Assembly (NCBI GenBank): GCA_937919075.1
Contig: CALFOF010000290.1
Coordinates: 1-16,567 of the forward strand
Direction of reading: 5' to 3'
Length of the DNA stretch: 16,567 nt
Source: an uncultured Cyanobium sp.
GTDB taxonomy: Bacteria > Cyanobacteriota > Cyanobacteriia > PCC-6307 > Cyanobiaceae
Shown here: piece by piece, positions 13,122 through 16,567 of the stretch
Layout: each line of letters opens with the position of its first letter
Numbering within the stretch: position 1 is the stretch's first letter
Program-made: the position numbers and the translations under genes
Notes under the pieces: model-generated
Seen by the model: the letters and a program-made list of their open reading frames with translations, nothing else
Databases searched by the model: none
Told to the model about the DNA's origin: nothing

Positions 13122-13210
13122 GGCAAGGGAGAAAGGAGTGCCGCCGCTCGGGGGGTGTCAGTCTTGGGGGACTTATTCGCCCCGCCGCGAGGTCTAGCGC
13201 GGACACCACC

Positions 13211-14002
13211 ATGGAGGAACACGATGCTGCCGCTGCGCCGACCGGCGGGCCTGCTGACGGTGCGCTCACCGGCCGGACTGCTGCCGCTGCGCAGACAGAG
13301 GCGCCGCTGGTGGAGCCGGGCTGGATCGAGCAGTTGCGTTTTGATGCTGCCGGCTTGATTCCGGCCGTGGCGCAGGACTGGCTCGATGGGGCGGTGCTGA
13401 TGGTGGCCTGGATGAACCAGGAATCGATCGCGCGCAGCCTGGCCAGCGGCGAGGTGCACTACTGGAGCCGTTCCCGCCAGGAGCTGTGGCACAAAGGCGC
13501 CACCAGCGGCCATTTTCAGAAATTGCGCGGCCTCCGCTACGACTGCGACGCCGACGTGCTGCTGCTCACCATCGAGCAGAAAGGCGGGGTGTCGTGCCAC
13601 ACCGGGGCGCGCAGCTGCTTCTTCGCCGACGGTGAGCCCCAAACCGCTGCCCATGCCCACACCACCGCTGCGGGCACGGCCCCAAGCACGGCGCTGCCCC
13701 CGCCGGCCGATGCCTGCACCGAGCTGGCGCGGGTGATCGTGGCGCGGCGCGAGCAACCGGAAGCCGGCAGCTACACCAACAAGCTGCTGGAGGGAGGCGA
13801 TAACCGCATCCTCAAGAAGATCGGCGAGGAAAGCGCTGAATTCGTGATGGCCTGCAAGGACGACGAGGCTGCTGGCATCGCCGGCGAGGCCGCCGACCTG
13901 ATCTTTCACATCCAGGTGGCGCTGGCCCATCACGGCGTGGAGTGGCGCCGGGTGCTGGAGGTGCTGGCCGAACGCCGGGGGGCGCCGCGGCGTCACGGCT
14001 GA
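13211..14002 (+). CDS. hisIE: HisIE, bifunctional phosphoribosyl-AMP cyclohydrolase / phosphoribosyl-ATP diphosphatase
   Basis: A 263-residue cytosolic enzyme performing the second and third steps of histidine biosynthesis. An Ala/Gly-rich, probably disordered leader occupies 1-35. The HisI domain (about 37-145) has DWLDGAVLMVAWMNQESI, HYWSRSRQELWHKGATSGH, and the metal site DCDADVLLLTIEQ with GVSCHTGARSC. A His/Ala/Pro linker (145-170) leads to the HisE domain (about 172-258) with NKLLEGGDNRILKKIGEE, SAEFVMACK and GEAADLIFHIQVAL. HisI needs zinc and Mg2+. The ATG at 13211 is the only clear one; an in-frame GTG at 13310 next to the domain edge is an alternative because the leader is longer than usual. 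It is divergent from the QueD-like gene with an 89-base gap. Its last ten bases overlap the convergent metalloprotease gene. Confidence 0.94.
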   Translation: MEEHDAAAAPTGGPADGALTGRTAAAAQTEAPLVEPGWIEQLRFDAAGLIPAVAQDWLDGAVLMVAWMNQESIARSLASGEVHYWSRSRQELWHKGATSGHFQKLRGLRYDCDADVLLLTIEQKGGVSCHTGARSCFFADGEPQTAAHAHTTAAGTAPSTALPPPADACTELARVIVARREQPEAGSYTNKLLEGGDNRILKKIGEESAEFVMACKDDEAAGIAGEAADLIFHIQVALAHHGVEWRRVLEVLAERRGAPRRHG

Positions 14003-14781
14003 GCGGGGGCGGGTGCCGGCAGCGGCTGGCCGAAGCGGCTGGGCTGGGCCTGCAACCAGCGCAGGGTGGCCCGGTCACGGGCCGTAAGCGCCACCACCGG
14101 CTGGCTGCCCGGCATTGCCGCCAGGGCATCGGCGGGATCATCGCTATGGCCCCAGAGGCCGAAGGCATGGCCCAGCTCGTGCAGGGCGGTGGCCTGGATG
14201 GCCAGCTGGCGCTGCCCTGGGCTGATCAGCACCACAACCTTTGGCTCAAGCCGCCAGCTGCCATCCCGCTGCACCTCCAGCACCTGCAGCGAGGCGCGAC
14301 CGTGGCTCGCACGCGGGCGGCCGCCCAGCTCCCGCAGCGGCGGCCGCTGACGCCGCACCAGCACCTGTGCCCGGGCCGGGTCCGTCACCGGCACGATTAC
14401 CAGCTCCTCCTCCCAGCTGGCCAGCGCCGCCAGCACCGCCTGCTGCCAACGAGCTTCCACCGGATCAGCGGTGGCAACAGCAGCGGCACCAACAGCAGCG
14501 GTGGTCGTTGGGGCCCTGGTGGGTTCCACCCACACACACCAGCGCTGAAGATGCGCCCAGCCGGCGGGTGAGGGCGTCAGCAGGTGGCTGTAGCCAGCGG
14601 GGTGATCCGATCGCTGGGCGGGTGTGGATGCCCCGGCCTGCCATGGCCGCGAGGCTTGCGTGGGCGGGCAGTCGCTGGTGGGAGCGGCGGCAACGCGATC
14701 GGCAGGCGCCCCTGAGCAGACGAGCCAAGCGGCAAAGGCCCGAAGGACGACGCGTCGCAGCAGGAGGGTCAGGGGCCTCAC
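13993..14781 (-). CDS. secreted metzincin-like (matrixin-type) zinc metalloprotease
   Basis: A 262-residue predicted exported protease. A signal peptide covers about 1-33 (LTLLLRRVVLRAFAAWLVCS core, ending VAAAP). An uncharacterised segment with WCVWVEPT follows, and then a helix (110-125, RWQQAVLAALASWEEEL). The catalytic site is HELGHAFGLWGH (201-212), with Glu202 as base and His201, His205 and His212 as zinc ligands, followed by a likely Met-turn near Met223 (ALAAMPGS). The third His is one residue later than in the classical HExxHxxGxxH motif. The start is a GTG at 14781, 14 bases after the DUF2214 stop, so the two genes are probably one transcript. The substrate is unknown. The 3' end overlaps hisIE by ten bases. 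Confidence 0.82.
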   Translation of the reverse strand: MRPLTLLLRRVVLRAFAAWLVCSGAPADRVAAAPTSDCPPTQASRPWQAGASTPAQRSDHPAGYSHLLTPSPAGWAHLQRWCVWVEPTRAPTTTAAVGAAAVATADPVEARWQQAVLAALASWEEELVIVPVTDPARAQVLVRRQRPPLRELGGRPRASHGRASLQVLEVQRDGSWRLEPKVVVLISPGQRQLAIQATALHELGHAFGLWGHSDDPADALAAMPGSQPVVALTARDRATLRWLQAQPSRFGQPLPAPAPAQP

Positions 14782-14795
14782 CGGTGGTGCTCAGC

Positions 14796-15347
14796 TCAGG
14801 CGGCCAGGCCCACGCCGCGGGCCATCAAGGTGGCCAGCAGCGGAATCAGAGCAAACCCCACCAGCTCGATGTTGAGGATCCAGCGCAGACGGCTCGCCAG
14901 CGCTTCGCTCACCACGGGCAGTTCTCCCTTGCGCAGCGGCAGGGACCAGAGGATGTAGGTGATGGTGGGGTAAAGCGACAGGCCGCCTACGGCGAGGTAG
15001 AGCCCCACCTTCCACCAGAACACAGGGTTTTCGGTGTAGAACTCGGCGCCCTGGCCGTAGTGCAGCACCCGCAGGATGCCGCTGAGCAGCAGGGTGAGCG
15101 CCGCGATGCCATACACGATGTCGGTGATCACCAAGGTGGTGGCCACCTCCTTGCTGGGGCTGGGGCGGATCAAGCGGCGCTCCAGCACCAGGGCTCCAAA
15201 GCACAGCATTACGCTGATGTAGTGCAGGTAGGCCACCCCGGCACTGGGCAGCACGCCGGTGGGAAACACGAAGGCGCCCACGGGGGTGAACAGCGGCGTG
15301 ACATGCGACGTGAGGTGCGGAGCGAGGGCAAACACGGTGGGCGGCAT
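14796..15347 (-). CDS. DUF2214 family integral membrane protein
   Basis: A 183-residue membrane protein of the DUF2214 family, common in cyanobacteria and proteobacteria, with no known function. Four hydrophobic helices are visible: about 37-53 (AYLHYISVMLCFGALVLE), 76-94 (DIVYGIAALTLLLSGILRV), 109-130 (FWWKVGLYLAVGGLSLYPTI) and 157-176. Motifs include LHYGQGAEFYTENPVFWWK between helices 2 and 3. The His of LHYI and the conserved polar residues suggest a possible cofactor or quinone site, but that is speculation. An ATG at 15347 is preferred over a TTG immediately before it. It is first of a two-gene unit with the metalloprotease; no clear Shine-Dalgarno. Confidence 0.85.
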   Translation of the reverse strand: MPPTVFALAPHLTSHVTPLFTPVGAFVFPTGVLPSAGVAYLHYISVMLCFGALVLERRLIRPSPSKEVATTLVITDIVYGIAALTLLLSGILRVLHYGQGAEFYTENPVFWWKVGLYLAVGGLSLYPTITYILWSLPLRKGELPVVSEALASRLRWILNIELVGFALIPLLATLMARGVGLAA

Positions 15348-15477
15348 CAAGGCTGGGGGGACGGTAGCGGCCTGACGCGGCTGATCGCCCGCAAGGACAG
15401 GGCAAGCGGAGGCGCCGTCTGCGCATGGTGCCGCAGATCTGCTGCATTGCGCTGCAGTTCGACATCATTTAGAAGCG

Positions 15478-15493
15478 TATTGTTGTAGCAATA
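15478..15493 (+). promoter_or_regulatory. TATTG-N6-CAATA inverted repeat in the sigma-factor leader
   Basis: A 5-bp perfect inverted repeat (TATTG 15478-15482, CAATA 15489-15493) lies in an AT-richer stretch 115 bases upstream of the sigma-factor start, in the divergent gap with the DUF2214 gene. It could be an operator or a stem in the leader RNA. No trusted -35/-10 pair was found around it, although the local drop in GC suits a promoter region. Confidence 0.3.
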
Positions 15494-15512
15494 GCAGAAC
15501 GAGAGAGCTGCA

Positions 15513-15554
15513 ATGTCGGCCTTGAATGCTGAGGAATTGGAAGTCTTTCTGTAG
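15513..15554 (+). CDS. possible 13-codon upstream open reading frame
   Basis: ATG at 15513 opens MSALNAEELEVFL and stops at TAG (15552-15554). GAGAGAG at 15501-15507 provides a Shine-Dalgarno-like sequence 5 bases ahead. It lies in the leader of the sigma-factor gene, ending 53 bases before that start. It could be a regulatory leader peptide, a remnant of a longer N terminus, or chance; no frameshift link to the sigma factor was found. Confidence 0.25.
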   Translation: MSALNAEELEVFL

Positions 15555-15607
15555 CTCCTGTATTCACTTGAAAAGCAACGTAGGGTCGAAGCAGTTAACA
15601 GGAAGAC

Positions 15608-16531
15608 ATGGCTAGCTCACTCAGTGCCTTCCTTGGCGAGATCGGCAGACATCAGCTGCTCAGCCCGGCACAAGAACTCATGTTGGGTCGAAAGGTGCAG
15701 GCGATGGTGGCGATCGAAGAACGTTGCGGCGCAAGCCAACGCATTGGAGAACCTGCCCATCTCACGCTGATCGAAACACGCACGGTTCGTTATGGGATGC
15801 GCGCCAAGGAACAGATGATCATCTCCAACCTGCGCCTGGTGGTGAATCTGGCCAAGCGCTACCAGGGCAAGGGCCTTGACCTGCTGGATCTGATCCAGGA
15901 GGGCACGATCGGCCTGGCGCGGGCCGTGGAGAAGTACGACCCCACCCGTGGCCACCGCTTCAGCACCTACGCCTACTGGTGGATCCGTCAAGGCCTCAAC
16001 CGGGCGCTTTCCACCCAGAGCCGCATGATCCGCATTCCGGTGAATGTGAACGAGAAACTCACGCGTCTGCGGGCCGCCAAGGCCCAGCTGTTGCAGCTCA
16101 ATGGCCTCAGCCCCACGCCACGGGAGCTGGCCGCCTGCATGAACATTCCCGTGGCCGATGTGGAAGACCTGCTGGGTTGCGAGCTGCGCAGCGTCACCGT
16201 CAGCCTGCAGGGCATCGTGAAATCGAAAGCGGATCCCTCCGAACTGGTGGATGTGCTGCCCAGCAACGAAGTGCCGCCGATGGAGCGAGCCGAACAGGAG
16301 GAGCGGGCGGCGACCGCCTGGAGCCTGCTTGAGGTGGCCCAGCTGACCGAACGGGAGCGCACGGTGGTGATCTTGCGTTTTGGTCTGGATGCGGAACACG
16401 AGTGGCGCACCCTCGCCGAAGTGGCGCGTCAACTGGGCTGCAGCCGCGAGTATTGCCGCCAGGTGGTGCAACGCGCCCTCCGCAAGATGCGCAAAGCCGG
16501 CACCCAAGCAGGCCTGGTCGGGGTGGCCTAG
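15608..16531 (+). CDS. RpoD/SigA-family alternative sigma factor (group 2-like)
   Basis: A 307-residue sigma-70-family factor. Region 1.2 is at about 2-35 (LSAFLGEIGRHQLLSPAQE). A short spacer (36-66) is followed by region 2 (68-148), with NLRLVVNLAKRYQGKGLDLL, DLIQEGTIGLARAVEKYDPT and FSTYAYWWIRQGLNRAL, which is the -10 recognition and melting part. Region 3 spans about 150-225 and region 4 about 235-297 (LTERERTVVILRFGL, then LAEVARQLGCSREYCRQVVQ). No long region 1.1 is present, and the size is typical of cyanobacterial group 2 factors. The helix-turn-helix of region 4.2 departs from the usual GVTRERVRQIE, so -35 preference may differ. AGGAAG (15600-15605) supports the ATG at 15608. A long divergent leader (15348-15607) precedes it. 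It is probably a stress or nutrient-response factor; the trigger is unknown. Confidence 0.92.
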   Translation: MASSLSAFLGEIGRHQLLSPAQELMLGRKVQAMVAIEERCGASQRIGEPAHLTLIETRTVRYGMRAKEQMIISNLRLVVNLAKRYQGKGLDLLDLIQEGTIGLARAVEKYDPTRGHRFSTYAYWWIRQGLNRALSTQSRMIRIPVNVNEKLTRLRAAKAQLLQLNGLSPTPRELAACMNIPVADVEDLLGCELRSVTVSLQGIVKSKADPSELVDVLPSNEVPPMERAEQEERAATAWSLLEVAQLTERERTVVILRFGLDAEHEWRTLAEVARQLGCSREYCRQVVQRALRKMRKAGTQAGLVGVA

Positions 16532-16567
16532 GAGTTTGTCTCACATTTCCGCAGGCACAGCCTCCTC

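Noticed and set aside
14241..15488. 415-residue plus-strand frame
   Set aside because: It spans the opposite strand of two real genes (metalloprotease and DUF2214) and has low-complexity Gln/Gly/His/Arg composition without a domain.

Overview
The window looks like chromosomal DNA from a GC-rich picocyanobacterium of the Synechococcus/Cyanobium type. The evidence is an SLH-domain/OprB-type porin, a fused HisIE, a DUF2214 membrane protein, an RpoD-like alternative sigma factor, a HupE gene behind a cobalamin riboswitch, and uniformly high GC with dense, overlapping genes. No transposase, integrase, tRNA, rRNA or CRISPR array was seen. The genus assignment is inferred from gene content, not from a marker gene.

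Layout. 1-328 holds no convincing gene, only the possible tail of an upstream reading frame and a terminator-like hairpin. 329-1182 (minus) carries hupE, a probable cobalt/nickel permease, followed by a 50-residue membrane protein. 1183-1498 has no gene but holds a cobalamin riboswitch that would control hupE. 1499-2620 (minus) is a COG0523/CobW-family metallochaperone GTPase with a His-Asp tract encoded by a perfect hexanucleotide repeat. 2817-4140 (plus) is a DnaJ-class-B/CbpA-like co-chaperone overlapping a CbpM-like modulator.

4253-9592 is the core of a metal-uptake island. It has an outer-membrane porin (minus) with a Fur/Zur-type palindrome inside its promoter and a previously hidden Asp-tailed small lipoprotein frame (minus). 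These are followed by a Zur-type regulator (minus) and, divergently, znuA-znuC-znuB (plus) behind a second Zur-type palindrome.

9621-13121 (minus) is a tightly coupled four-gene unit: a QueD-like protein with an altered metal site, a UPF0718/COG0701 permease, its usual DUF1980/TIGR03943 partner, and an unrecognised 456-residue anchored protein. All three junctions are start/stop overlaps. 13211-14002 (plus) is hisIE, which converges on a two-gene minus unit (DUF2214 protein, then a secreted metalloprotease). 15608-16531 (plus) is a group-2-like sigma factor with a long leader.

How it fits together. Zinc would cross the outer membrane through the porin, be captured by ZnuA with its His-rich loop and be pumped in by ZnuBC. 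Zur would sense it, and the COG0523 GTPase may deliver it. HupE would bring in cobalt (or nickel) under cobalamin feedback. Several neighbours belong to zinc-enzyme families (QueD-like, HisI, metalloprotease), so the region may be a broader zinc/cobalt homeostasis neighbourhood; that last step is inference.
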